From positions 1 to 12,535 of the forward strand of contig JBLNDO010000069.1 in NCBI GenBank assembly GCA_050261675.1: a stretch of DNA of 12,535 nt, read 5' to 3'. The translations under genes and the position numbers were made by a program. Shown piece by piece: positions 1-6,838 of this stretch. Every line of letters begins with the position of its first letter. Position 1 is the stretch's first letter. The notes under the pieces are model-generated. The model was given only the letters and a program-made list of their open reading frames with translations, did not search any database and was not told the DNA's origin. Origin of the DNA: DASUBN01 sp050261675. GTDB lineage: Bacteria; Pseudomonadota; Gammaproteobacteria; Natronospirales; REEB76.

Positions 1-2150
1 TCACGGTGCACTGGGACATCCTGCCCGGCTACTACCTCTATAAGAGCAAGTTCAAGTTCGTGAGCCACGTGACGGGCATCAAGCTCGGCGAGGCGCAGCT
101 CCCGGCGGGCGAGATCAAGGAAGACCCCTACTTCGGCAAGCAGGAGATCTACCACAAGGGCGTCTCGGTGAAGCTGCCCTACCAGGGCGTCGGCAAGCTG
201 GATCTCGAATTGATCTATCAGGGCTGCTTCGAGAAGGGCTTCTGCTATCCGCCCCAGCACCGCCACGTGAACGTGGAACTGGTGGCGGCGTCGCTGCCCA
301 CGGCACCGCCGCCGGCCCCCGCCACGAAGACAGCCACCCCGGCCGCTTCGAGCGCGGTGCATCCCCAGGACCTGGCGGCGCTGGTGGGCGGCGCCGGCAC
401 CGGCGACGAGGGCAACTTCCTCAAACCCGACGAGGCCTTCATCTTCTCGGCGGTGGCCAAGGACCAGAACACCCTGGAGCTGCGCTGGAAGGTGGCGCCG
501 GGGTACTACCTCTACCGGCAGAAGTTCCATCTCGCCAGCGACAACCCGGACGTCCAGCTCGGCACGCCGGATTTCCCCCAGGGGCAGATCAAGAACGATC
601 CCTACATGGGCACCAGCGAAATCTACACCCAGGACGTGGACGCGCTGATCCCGGTGACCCGCAGCAACGGCGCCGGCAAGTTCAACCTGCAGGCCAGCTA
701 CCAGGGCTGCGCCGAGGCGGGCTTCTGCTATCCACCCATCGCGAAGACCGAGCCCATCGACCTCGCCGTGGCCCCGCCCATGGCCGGCGCCGCGCCCGCC
801 GCCGCGCCGCCCATCGCGGAACAGGACCGCCTCGCGGTGCTCCTGCAGACCGGCAGCCTCTTGATCGTGATGCTCACCTTCCTGGGCGTGGGCATGCTGC
901 TCACCTTCACGCCCTGCGTGCTGCCCATGATCCCCATCATCAGCGGCATCATCGTGGGCCAGGGCAAGAAACTGACCACGGCCCACGCCTTCGCGCTCTC
1001 CCTCACCTACGTGCTCGCCATGGCGGTGGTGTACGCGGTGGTCGGGGTGGTGGTGGGGCTGCTCGGCTCCAACATCCAGCTGGCCTTGCAGAACCCTTGG
1101 GTGCTGGGGGCGTTCAGCGCGATCTTCGTGGCCCTGGCGCTCTCCATGTTCGGCCTCTACGACCTGCAGATGCCGAGCGCGGTGCAGTCCTGGCTCACGC
1201 AGCACAGCAACAGCCAGAAATCCGGCGTCTTCGTGGGGGCGGGCATCATGGGCGCGCTCTCGGCCTTGATCTGCGGCCCCTGCATCACGGCGCCGCTGGT
1301 GGCCGCCCTGGTGTTCATCGGCGAAACCCACTCGGCCCTGCGCGGCGGGCTCGCGCTCTTCGCCTTGGGGCTGGGGATGGGCGTGCCGCTGCTCATCATC
1401 GGCACCACCGAAGGGCGCCTCCTGCCGAAGCCCGGTCCCTGGATGAACACCGTGAAGGCGGTGTTCGGCGTGATCATGCTGGGCCTCGCCATCTGGTTCC
1501 TGTCCCGCGTGATTCCGGGCCCGCTCACCCTCGCGCTCTGCGCCGCGCTCTCGCTGGTCTGCGGCATCTACCTCGGCGCGCTGGAACCCCTGCACGTGCA
1601 CGCGCCCCACACGGGCTGGCGCACCCTGTGGAAGGGCTTGGGGATACTCGCGGTGCTCTACGGCCTCATCATGCTGGTGGGCGCCGCCATGGGCGGCGAC
1701 GATCCGCTGAAGCCTTTGGCGCCCCTGGCCCGGGCCGCCACGGCCGCTACCCTGCCCGGGCAACCGGCGCCCGCGAACGGGCTCAATTTCAAACGCATCA
1801 AGACCACGGCCGACTTGAACGCCGCCCTCGCCGCCGCCTCCGCCGCCGGCAAGCCGGCGATGCTGGATTTCGCGGCGGACTGGTGCATCTCCTGCAAGGA
1901 GCTGGAGCACGACACCTACACCGTCGCCGCGGTGCAGGCGGCCCTCTCGAACGTGGTGCTCCTGCAGGCGGACTGGACCGCCTACGACGACGCGGACAAA
2001 GCCTTAGGGCAGGACCTCGGCGTGGCGGGGCCGCCCACGGTGCTGTTCTACGGAAGCGACGGCAAGGAGATCAAAAACCTGCGCGTCGTCGGCTTGGTCA
2101 ACACCGACGAATTCATGTCGCGTTTGAAGGCTGCCTACAGTAATAAGTAG
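1..2150 (+). CDS. dsbD: Thiol:disulfide interchange protein DsbD, 5'-truncated, with two tandem alpha domains
   Basis: DsbD carries electrons from cytoplasmic thioredoxin across the inner membrane to periplasmic disulfide reductases. The reading frame is open from base 3, so the signal peptide and true start lie outside the window; residues here count from the GTG at position 6. Two DsbD-alpha domains are visible. The first (to about residue 92) has PGYYLY, DPYFGKQEIY and YQGCFEKGFCYPP with C74/C80. The second (about 137-253) has PGYYLY, DPYMGTSEIY and YQGCAEAGFCYPP with C235/C241. A Pro/Ala linker joins them. About eight membrane segments follow (280-563), with the redox cysteines C304 in TPCVLPM and C426 in CGPCITAPL. 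The C-terminal thioredoxin-like domain has DWCISC (C627/C630) and a cis-Pro loop, GPPTVLF. All catalytic cysteine pairs are intact. E. coli DsbD is about 565 residues with one alpha domain; this one already exceeds 714. The identification is secure, and only the N-terminus is unknown. Confidence 0.96.
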   Translation, partial: TVHWDILPGYYLYKSKFKFVSHVTGIKLGEAQLPAGEIKEDPYFGKQEIYHKGVSVKLPYQGVGKLDLELIYQGCFEKGFCYPPQHRHVNVELVAASLPTAPPPAPATKTATPAASSAVHPQDLAALVGGAGTGDEGNFLKPDEAFIFSAVAKDQNTLELRWKVAPGYYLYRQKFHLASDNPDVQLGTPDFPQGQIKNDPYMGTSEIYTQDVDALIPVTRSNGAGKFNLQASYQGCAEAGFCYPPIAKTEPIDLAVAPPMAGAAPAAAPPIAEQDRLAVLLQTGSLLIVMLTFLGVGMLLTFTPCVLPMIPIISGIIVGQGKKLTTAHAFALSLTYVLAMAVVYAVVGVVVGLLGSNIQLALQNPWVLGAFSAIFVALALSMFGLYDLQMPSAVQSWLTQHSNSQKSGVFVGAGIMGALSALICGPCITAPLVAALVFIGETHSALRGGLALFALGLGMGVPLLIIGTTEGRLLPKPGPWMNTVKAVFGVIMLGLAIWFLSRVIPGPLTLALCAALSLVCGIYLGALEPLHVHAPHTGWRTLWKGLGILAVLYGLIMLVGAAMGGDDPLKPLAPLARAATAATLPGQPAPANGLNFKRIKTTADLNAALAAASAAGKPAMLDFAADWCISCKELEHDTYTVAAVQAALSNVVLLQADWTAYDDADKALGQDLGVAGPPTVLFYGSDGKEIKNLRVVGLVNTDEFMSRLKAAYSNK

Positions 2151-2183
2151 CCGCTTCCACCTGTCCTGAACTATACGCATCTA

Positions 2184-2204
2184 GCTGCGGTGCATCCCCG
2201 CGGC
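2184..2204 (+). other. Short hairpin downstream of dsbD
   Basis: GCTGCGG (2184-2190) and CCGCGGC (2198-2204) pair over 7 bp, with one G-U wobble and a 7-base loop containing GCATCC. It lies 33 bases after the dsbD stop. No T-run follows, so it is not a standard intrinsic terminator. It could stabilise the dsbD mRNA 3' end, or simply be chance in GC-rich DNA. Confidence 0.3.
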
Positions 2205-2210
2205 CTGCGC

Positions 2211-2219
2211 TGATAGAAT
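2211..2219 (+). promoter_or_regulatory. Extended -10 promoter for the TlpA-like gene
   Basis: TGATAGAAT matches the extended -10 pattern TGnTATAAT, with 5 of 6 core bases. No convincing -35 hexamer is seen upstream, which extended -10 promoters tolerate. The predicted transcription start is near 2225-2227, only 2-4 bases before the ATG at 2229. No Shine-Dalgarno sequence precedes that ATG, so the transcript would be leaderless or nearly so. This is inferred from sequence only. Confidence 0.5.
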
Positions 2220-2228
2220 CGACGCCGC

Positions 2229-2891
2229 ATGCAACACCCGCGACACCTCCCCCTCATCATCCTGGTCCTGGTGGCCGCCGGCGCCGCCGGCTTCGGCGTG
2301 TACCGGTGGCTCATGCCCGGCTCCACGCCGCCGCCCAGCGAGAGCGCCGTGGTCATGAGTTCCGGCGACAAGCCCATGACGGCGGAGCAGGCCCTGGGCG
2401 ACAAGATGGAAGGCCTGAGCGACGGCGCGAGCCACCGCCTCGCGGACTGGCGCGGCAAGGCGGTGCTGGTGAACTTCTGGGCCACCTGGTGCGCCCCCTG
2501 CCGGGAGGAGATCCCGCTGCTGGTGAAGCTCCAGGCCCAGTACGCCGCGCAGGGGTTCACGGTGGTGGGCATCGCCACCGACGAGACTAGCGACAAGGAC
2601 GTGAAGGACTACCTGAAACGCATGGTGGTGAACTACCCCATGCTCATGGGCAACGAGGACGTGGGCCGGCTGGTGGCGGGCTTCGGCGGCGACCTGATCG
2701 GGCTCCCCTACACCCTGCTCCTCAGCAGGGACGGCAAGGTGCTGAAGCTCCACGCCGGGGAACTCTCCCCGGACGAAGCCCAGCAGCTGGTGGCCCTCGG
2801 TCTCAACCTGCCCATGCCGGCTCCGGCAGGGGGCTCTAACCCTGCACCAGCAGCGGCTTCTGGGGCACAAGCGGGAACCGCGGCTAAATAA
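2229..2891 (+). CDS. TlpA-family membrane-anchored periplasmic thioredoxin
   Basis: This 220-residue protein has an uncleaved-looking N-terminal membrane anchor (about residues 7-26), a short periplasmic linker, and a TlpA/ResA-type thioredoxin fold (about 50-190). The active site is WCAPC (C88/C91), preceded by VLVNFWAT, a hallmark of TlpA-like proteins. The cis-proline is P160 in GLPYTLLL. Members of this family reduce periplasmic disulfides, often during cytochrome c or oxidase maturation. Its position directly downstream of dsbD suggests DsbD as its electron donor, but that is inference. Residues 195-220 form a Pro/Ala/Gly-rich tail with no visible domain. The ATG at 2229 is chosen because it gives a proper anchor; it has no ribosome-binding site but follows an extended -10 element closely. 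The exact substrate cannot be told from sequence. Confidence 0.9.
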   Translation: MQHPRHLPLIILVLVAAGAAGFGVYRWLMPGSTPPPSESAVVMSSGDKPMTAEQALGDKMEGLSDGASHRLADWRGKAVLVNFWATWCAPCREEIPLLVKLQAQYAAQGFTVVGIATDETSDKDVKDYLKRMVVNYPMLMGNEDVGRLVAGFGGDLIGLPYTLLLSRDGKVLKLHAGELSPDEAQQLVALGLNLPMPAPAGGSNPAPAAASGAQAGTAAK

Positions 2892-3223
2892 AGCCTATCT
2901 CCGGCGAATTGCGGGTTTTCTTCCGGGCCCGCATGGACAAATCCCCTTTCATGAACCACAATTAGCCTTCCCCGGGAGGTCCTGGGGCCGGTTATCACAA
3001 GAATCCGACCTAAAATCGGACAAAACCCTGGTAAAAACCGGTCAATTTCGGATAACTGTCTGAATGCTCCCCTGGGGCAGAGCCTCAAAAAGGCATGACC
3101 TCAAGGCCTCCCGCTCTTTAGGATGGGGCGGGCAAAGATCCCTTTCTGGCCCCTCTGGGAGCCGGAATGATCGGCAGGGATAATGCGGGTAATTTCGTGA
3201 AACGTCGCTGAATCGAGGTGTAC
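2892..3223 (+). other. 332-base non-coding gap with several potential hairpins, upstream of aroQ
   Basis: I see no credible gene here. The DNA is less GC-rich than the flanking genes, especially around 2990-3060. Potential stems include CCCCGGG/CCTGGGG (2970-2987, loop AGGT, one wobble) and a long-range stem GGCCGGTT (2986-2993)/AACCGGTC (3036-3043), which encloses the small hairpin TCCGA (3004-3008)/TCGGA (3016-3020). GGGCAAAG (3130-3137) can pair with CTTT (3142-3145) plus GCCC (3149-3152). The first two stems share bases 2986-2987, so not all can form together. It could be a structured leader, a small RNA, or decayed sequence. No known riboswitch class is recognised. Confidence 0.4.
3179..3184 (+). 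promoter_or_regulatory. Possible -10 element for aroQ
   Basis: GATAAT matches 5 of 6 bases of the sigma70 -10 consensus and lies 39 bases before the preferred aroQ start. No good -35 hexamer is found at 16-18 bp spacing, so the call is weak. A start near 3191 would give a leader of about 33 bases containing the GAGGTG ribosome-binding site. Confidence 0.3.
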
Positions 3224-3679
3224 GTGGCTCAGATCCTGCTCCTGAACGGCCCCAACCTGAACCTATTAGGGAAGCGCGAGCCGCACCTCTACGGCCCCGA
3301 TACCCTGGCGGCCATCGAGAAGCACCTGAAGACCCTCGCCCAGGGCCAGGGCCACGAGCTGGACGCCTACCAGAGCAACCACGAGGGCGAGCTCATCGAC
3401 CGCATCCAGAAGGCGGCCTCCGACGGCACCGCCATCCTGATCTTCAACCCGGGCGGCTACACCCACACGAGCGTGGCGCTGCGCGACGCGCTGCTCGCGG
3501 TGTCCCTGCCCTTCATCGAAGTGCACATCAGCAACCCCATGCGGCGCGAGCCCTTCCGCCGCCATTCCTATTTCTCGGACATCGCCGCCGGCGTCATCGC
3601 CGGCTGCGGCGCCTTAGGGTACGAGCTGGCGCTCACCGCCGCCGTCCGCCGCCTGGCGCAGCTCAAAGCCGCCAACTGA
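3224..3679 (+). CDS. aroQ: Type II 3-dehydroquinate dehydratase
   Basis: AroQ removes water from 3-dehydroquinate to give 3-dehydroshikimate, the third step of the shikimate pathway, in the cytoplasm. The 151-residue product has the type II signature LNGPNLNLLGKREPHLYG near the N-terminus, with R18 and catalytic Y23. It also has QSNHEGELID, FNPGGYTHTS (N75) and EVHISNP with H101. These positions agree with family numbering, and the length is typical. A GTG at 3218 would add two residues, but the GTG at 3224 is preferred: GAGGTG at 3215-3220 is then a well-placed ribosome-binding site, and the protein begins MAQILLLNGPN as in relatives. It lies 27 bases upstream of accB, and pairing with accBC is common in gammaproteobacteria. 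It has rare Leu codons CTA and TTA in the otherwise conserved NLNLLG. Confidence 0.96.
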   Translation: MAQILLLNGPNLNLLGKREPHLYGPDTLAAIEKHLKTLAQGQGHELDAYQSNHEGELIDRIQKAASDGTAILIFNPGGYTHTSVALRDALLAVSLPFIEVHISNPMRREPFRRHSYFSDIAAGVIAGCGALGYELALTAAVRRLAQLKAAN

Positions 3680-3706
3680 AACTCAAGTCTCCCCACGGAG
3701 TTCGCC

Positions 3707-4165
3707 ATGGACATACGCAAGGTCAAGAAACTCATCGAGCTGCTGGAGGAATCCGGCATCGCCGAGATCGAGATCACCGAGGGGGAGGAATCGGTGCGCA
3801 TCAGCCGCCACAGCGCGGGTCCCCAGCCGGTGATGATGGCGCCCGCGACCATGGCGGCGCCGATGGCCGCACCGGCCGCGCATCCCGCCGCCGCGCCGGC
3901 GGCGGCCCCGGCGGCCCCCGCCGTGCCCGCCGGCCACCAGGTGAAGTCGCCCATGGTGGGCACCTTCTACCGCTCGCCCTCGCCGGGCGCCAAGGCCTTC
4001 GTGGACGTGGGCCAGAGCGTCAAGGAAGGCGAGGTGCTGTGCATCATCGAGGCCATGAAGATGATGAACCAGATCGAGTCCGACAAGGCGGGCGTGGTAA
4101 AAGCCATCCTCGCCAACAACGGGGATCCCGTCGAGTTTGGCCAACCCCTATTCATCATTGAGTAG
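3707..4165 (+). CDS. accB: Biotin carboxyl carrier protein of acetyl-CoA carboxylase
   Basis: AccB carries the biotin that moves carboxylate from biotin carboxylase to the carboxyltransferase, in the first committed step of fatty acid synthesis. The 152-residue protein starts with the conserved segment MDIRKVKKLIELLEESGI. A flexible Ala/Pro/Met-rich linker follows (about 38-76), then the biotinyl domain (about 78-152). The biotin attachment lysine is K118 in EAMKMMNQI. The thumb-type sequence SPMVGTFYRSPSPGA typical of AccB is present at about 81-95. GGAG at 3697-3700 lies 6 bases before the ATG. The last base of the stop codon is the first base of the palindromic repeat that separates accB from accC. 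Confidence 0.97.
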   Translation: MDIRKVKKLIELLEESGIAEIEITEGEESVRISRHSAGPQPVMMAPATMAAPMAAPAAHPAAAPAAAPAAPAVPAGHQVKSPMVGTFYRSPSPGAKAFVDVGQSVKEGEVLCIIEAMKMMNQIESDKAGVVKAILANNGDPVEFGQPLFIIE

Positions 4166-4290
4166 CGGAAATGCGTCTTTTGCTCCCTGGCGGCGTTGAA
4201 AGCCGGCTCGCAATGCTCATGGACTACCGTGTCCACTCCGCTTGCTCGCCGTCTTTCGCCTTGCCAGAAACCAAAATCCGCTATTTCCGC
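4165..4290. repeat. Palindromic intergenic repeat, copy A (accB/accC)
   Basis: This is an imperfect inverted repeat of about 126 bp. The left arm (4165-4195) reads GCGGAAAT, then CTTTTG, then CCCTGGCGGCG. The right arm (4257-4290) is its near reverse complement, including TTGCCAG, CCAAAATC and ATTTCCGC. Inner bases also pair in part (GGCGTTGAAAG with CTTTCGCC), and the apex is TGGAC/GTCCA (4220-4224/4231-4235). No T-run marks it as a standard terminator. It shares arm sequence with the copies after accC, fis and purH. The remaining 44 bases to accC hold GC-rich sequence and a weak AAAGAAG ribosome-binding site. Confidence 0.8.
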
Positions 4291-4334
4291 GCGCGCTTTT
4301 CTAGCGCCGCGGCGCACCTAAAGAAGACCAACCT

Positions 4335-5675
4335 ATGCTAGAGAAAGTCGTCATCGCCAACCGCGGCGAGATCGCGCTGCGCATCCTGCGGGCCTGCAAG
4401 GAGCTCGGCATCCGCACCGTGGCGGTGCATTCCACCGTGGACAAGGACCTGAAGCACGTGCTGCTCGCGGACGAGTCGGTGTGCATCGGCCCGCCGCCCT
4501 CCTCCGAGAGCTATCTCAACATGCCGGCCATCATCAGCGCCGCCGAGGTGACGGACGCGGTGGCCATCCACCCGGGCTATGGCTTCCTGGCCGAGAACGC
4601 CGATTTCGCCGAGCGCGTGGAGCAGTCGGGCTTCATCTTCATCGGCCCGCGGGCCGACACCATCCGTCTCATGGGCGACAAGGTCTCGGCCAAGAAGGCC
4701 ATGATCAAAGCCGGCGTGCCGACGGTGCCCGGCTCCGAGGGCGCGCTGCCGGACGACCCCAAGGCCATCACGAAGATGGGCCGCGAGGTGGGCTATCCGG
4801 TCATCATCAAGGCGGCCGGCGGCGGCGGCGGGCGCGGCATGCGCGTGGTGCACAGCGAGGCGGCGCTCATCGCCGCCGTGGGCATGACCAAGGCCGAGGC
4901 CAAGTCCGCCTTCGGCAACGACATGGTGTACATGGAGAAATTCCTGGAGCACCCGCGCCACGTGGAGTTCCAGGTGATCGGCGACGGCCAGGGCAACGCG
5001 GTGCACCTGGGCGAGCGCGACTGCTCCATGCAGCGCCGTCACCAGAAGGTCATCGAGGAGGCCCCGGCCCCGGGCATCAGCGACAAGCAGCGCCGCACCA
5101 TGGGTGAGCGCGTGGTCGAAGCCTGCAAGAACATCAAATACCGCGGCGCCGGGACGTTCGAGTTCCTCTACCAGGACGGCAACTTCTACTTCATCGAGAT
5201 GAACACCCGCGTGCAGGTGGAGCATCCGGTGACGGAGATGATCACCGGCATCGACATCGTGAAGTGGCAGCTCATGATCGCCGCCGGCCTGCCCTTCACC
5301 CTCAAGCAGAAGGACATCCAGTTCAAGGGCCACGCCTTCGAGTGCCGCATCAATGCCGAGGACCCACGCAAGTTCACCCCCTCCCCCGGCCTCATCACCC
5401 GCTGGCACTCCCCCGGCGGCCCCGGCATCCGCGTGGACTCCCACGCCTACTCGGGCTACACCGTGCCGCCCAACTACGACTCGCTCATCGGCAAGCTCAT
5501 CGCCTACGGCGACGACCGGGCCTCGGCGCTGGCGCGCATGCGCATGGCCCTGGAGGAGATCGTGGTGGAAGGCATCACCACCAACGTGCCGCTGCACCGG
5601 GACCTGTTCACGGACTCGGCCTTCATGGCCGGCGGGACGAACATCCACTACTTGGAAAAAAGGCTCGGCCTCTAG
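4335..5675 (+). CDS. accC: Biotin carboxylase subunit of acetyl-CoA carboxylase
   Basis: AccC uses ATP and bicarbonate to carboxylate the biotin on AccB. The 446-residue protein (E. coli 449) has the N-terminal domain starting MLEKVVIANRGEIALRI, the ATP-grasp domain with the glycine-rich lid GGGGGRGM (162-169), and a C-terminal domain that includes R338. Active-site residues fall at the same numbers as in the E. coli enzyme: K116, K159, E201, H209, K238, E276, E288, N290, R292 and R338. The motif EMNTRVQVEHPVTE is intact, so a working enzyme is expected. The start is fixed by homology; the ribosome-binding site (AAAGAAG) is only fair. In many relatives accB and accC are only a few bases apart, but here 169 bases with a palindromic repeat separate them. 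Confidence 0.98.
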   Translation: MLEKVVIANRGEIALRILRACKELGIRTVAVHSTVDKDLKHVLLADESVCIGPPPSSESYLNMPAIISAAEVTDAVAIHPGYGFLAENADFAERVEQSGFIFIGPRADTIRLMGDKVSAKKAMIKAGVPTVPGSEGALPDDPKAITKMGREVGYPVIIKAAGGGGGRGMRVVHSEAALIAAVGMTKAEAKSAFGNDMVYMEKFLEHPRHVEFQVIGDGQGNAVHLGERDCSMQRRHQKVIEEAPAPGISDKQRRTMGERVVEACKNIKYRGAGTFEFLYQDGNFYFIEMNTRVQVEHPVTEMITGIDIVKWQLMIAAGLPFTLKQKDIQFKGHAFECRINAEDPRKFTPSPGLITRWHSPGGPGIRVDSHAYSGYTVPPNYDSLIGKLIAYGDDRASALARMRMALEEIVVEGITTNVPLHRDLFTDSAFMAGGTNIHYLEKRLGL

Positions 5676-5803
5676 CGGAAATTGATCTTTTGTCCTCTGG
5701 CGGTGTTGCGGCCGCCGCTCGGAGTCCTCAAGTACAGTAAGAGTACGCTCCGGGCTCCTCGGGACAGCCGCGCCTAGCCAGAGGCCAAAATCTCTAATTT
5801 CCC
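5675..5803. repeat. Palindromic intergenic repeat, copy B (accC/prmA)
   Basis: This imperfect inverted repeat of about 129 bp starts on the last base of the accC stop codon. The left arm (5675-5703) has GCGGAAATTGATCTTTTG followed by TCCTCTGGCGG. The right arm (5774-5803) has CTAGCCAGAGGCCAAAATC followed by AATTTCCC. The core contains TCCTCAAGTACA and AGAGTACGCTCCGG (5740-5753). The latter 14 bases are identical in copy D, and TCCTCA/GTAC are also shared. GTAC-N7-GTAC forms the apex. The element fills most of the 152-base gap before prmA. Confidence 0.82.
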
Positions 5804-5827
5804 TAAACTTGTTCCTGGTCGGTGTAT

Positions 5828-6712
5828 ATGACCTGGATACTTTTGAAGATGGCGTTGGAAAACCTTGAGCATGACAAGGTTGAAGAGGCTTTGCTCGAAG
5901 CCGGGGCCACATCTGTAACGCTGGAAGACGCGGCCAATCAGCCCATCTACGAGCCGGACCCCGAGAATCCCGCCCTGTGGGCGGACACGCGCCTCACGGC
6001 GCTCTTCCCGCCCGACGCGGACCTGGACGCGGTCGAAGCCGCGCTGCTCGTGTCCTTGGGGATCGCGAGCCTCCCGGCCCACGAGGTGGAGACCCTGGAG
6101 GACCGGGACTGGGTGCGGGAGTGGCTCAAGGACTTCAAACCCATGCGCTTCGGGGAGCGCCTGTGGATCTGCCCCACGGCCTATGCGCCGCCGGACCCGA
6201 AGGCCGTCAACCTGATCCTGGACCCGGGCCTCGCCTTCGGCACCGGCACCCACGCCACCACGGCGCTCTGCCTGGAATGGCTGGATTCCGCCGAGTTGGC
6301 CGGCAAGGACGTGCTGGACTACGGCTGCGGTTCCGGCATCCTCGCCATCGCCGCCGCCCGCCTGGGCGCCCGGAGCGTCTGGGCGGTGGACCACGACCCC
6401 CAGGCGCTCACGGCCACCCGCGACAACGCGGCCCGCAATGGCGCGGCGGCCAAGATCCGCGCCTGCCCGCCCGCGGCGCTGCCGGACATCCAGGTGGACG
6501 TGCTCTTGGCCAACATCCTGGCCCGGCCCCTGGCCGAACTCGCGCCGCTCTTCGCCCGGCGTCTGAAGCCCGGCGGGACCCTGGTGCTCTCCGGTATCCT
6601 TGGGGAACAGGAGCCCGAGCTCCGCCGCGCCTACTCGCCCCATTTCGACCTCAAGCCCGCGGTGCGGCGCGAAGATTGGCTGCGGCTCGAGGGCGTGCGT
6701 CGCTCCGATTAG
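5828..6712 (+). CDS. prmA: Ribosomal protein L11 methyltransferase
   Basis: PrmA uses S-adenosylmethionine to methylate ribosomal protein L11 at several amino groups. The 294-residue product (E. coli 293) has the N-terminal substrate-binding domain (about 1-60), the conserved linker (DRDWVREWLKDFKPMRFGERLWICP) and a class I methyltransferase domain. Motifs are DPGLAFGTGTHATT (about 132-145), the SAM-binding loop DYGCGSGILAI (164-174) and LLANILARPL (about 226-235). The ATG at 5828 is preferred over the in-frame GTG at 5822 because it gives the family start MTWILLKM; the ribosome-binding site is poor. The first 35 or so codons are clearly richer in A/T-ending codons (ATA, CTT, TTG, GTT, GCT, GTA) than the rest. 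accC-prmA linkage is common in gammaproteobacteria. Confidence 0.96.
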   Translation: MTWILLKMALENLEHDKVEEALLEAGATSVTLEDAANQPIYEPDPENPALWADTRLTALFPPDADLDAVEAALLVSLGIASLPAHEVETLEDRDWVREWLKDFKPMRFGERLWICPTAYAPPDPKAVNLILDPGLAFGTGTHATTALCLEWLDSAELAGKDVLDYGCGSGILAIAAARLGARSVWAVDHDPQALTATRDNAARNGAAAKIRACPPAALPDIQVDVLLANILARPLAELAPLFARRLKPGGTLVLSGILGEQEPELRRAYSPHFDLKPAVRREDWLRLEGVRRSD

Positions 6713-6718
6713 ATCATT

Positions 6719-6813
6719 TCTGAAAAATCCATCCCTGGATTTTTCAGACTCGGCGAATCCGGCACATGTCCGGACTCGCCTTCGCCGAATCAAGCACTTA
6801 CGTGCTCGATTCG
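6719..6813. repeat. Three consecutive hairpins between prmA and the DUF3426 gene
   Basis: Hairpin 1 is a perfect 13-bp stem (6719-6731/6736-6748, loop TCCC, arm TCTGAAAAATCCA). Hairpin 2 pairs GGCGAATCCGG (6752-6762) with CCGGACTCGCC (6770-6780), with one mismatch. Hairpin 3 pairs CGAATCAAGCAC (6786-6797) with GTGCTCGATTCG (6802-6813), with one mismatch and loop TTAC. They sit almost back to back, starting 7 bases after the prmA stop and ending 15 bases before the TGAGG ribosome-binding site of the next gene. No T-run follows any stem. The type differs from the palindromic repeats at other junctions. Confidence 0.82.
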
Positions 6814-6838
6814 CACCGCGTGAACTCTGAGGCTGTAT

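Noticed and set aside
2911..2932. Hairpin GCGGG/CCCGC as a terminator for the TlpA-like gene
   Set aside because: It has only 5 bp with a 12-base loop, and no T-run follows.
3218..3223. GTG at 3218 as the aroQ start
   Set aside because: It overlaps the best ribosome-binding site, GAGGTG; GTG 3224 fits the site and the family N-terminus.
4338..5912. 524-codon open frame on the minus strand opposite accC
   Set aside because: It is antisense to a clear accC, is rich in His/Val/Gly/Ala/Arg as expected from high-GC shadow frames, and has no recognisable domain. The same applies to the long minus-strand frames at 5774-7309, 7660-8997, 9401-11104 and 11097-12533.
6719..6748. Intrinsic terminator after prmA
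   Set aside because: The stem is perfect but AT-rich and is followed by ACTCGGCG rather than a T-run, so a Rho-independent terminator is not supported.
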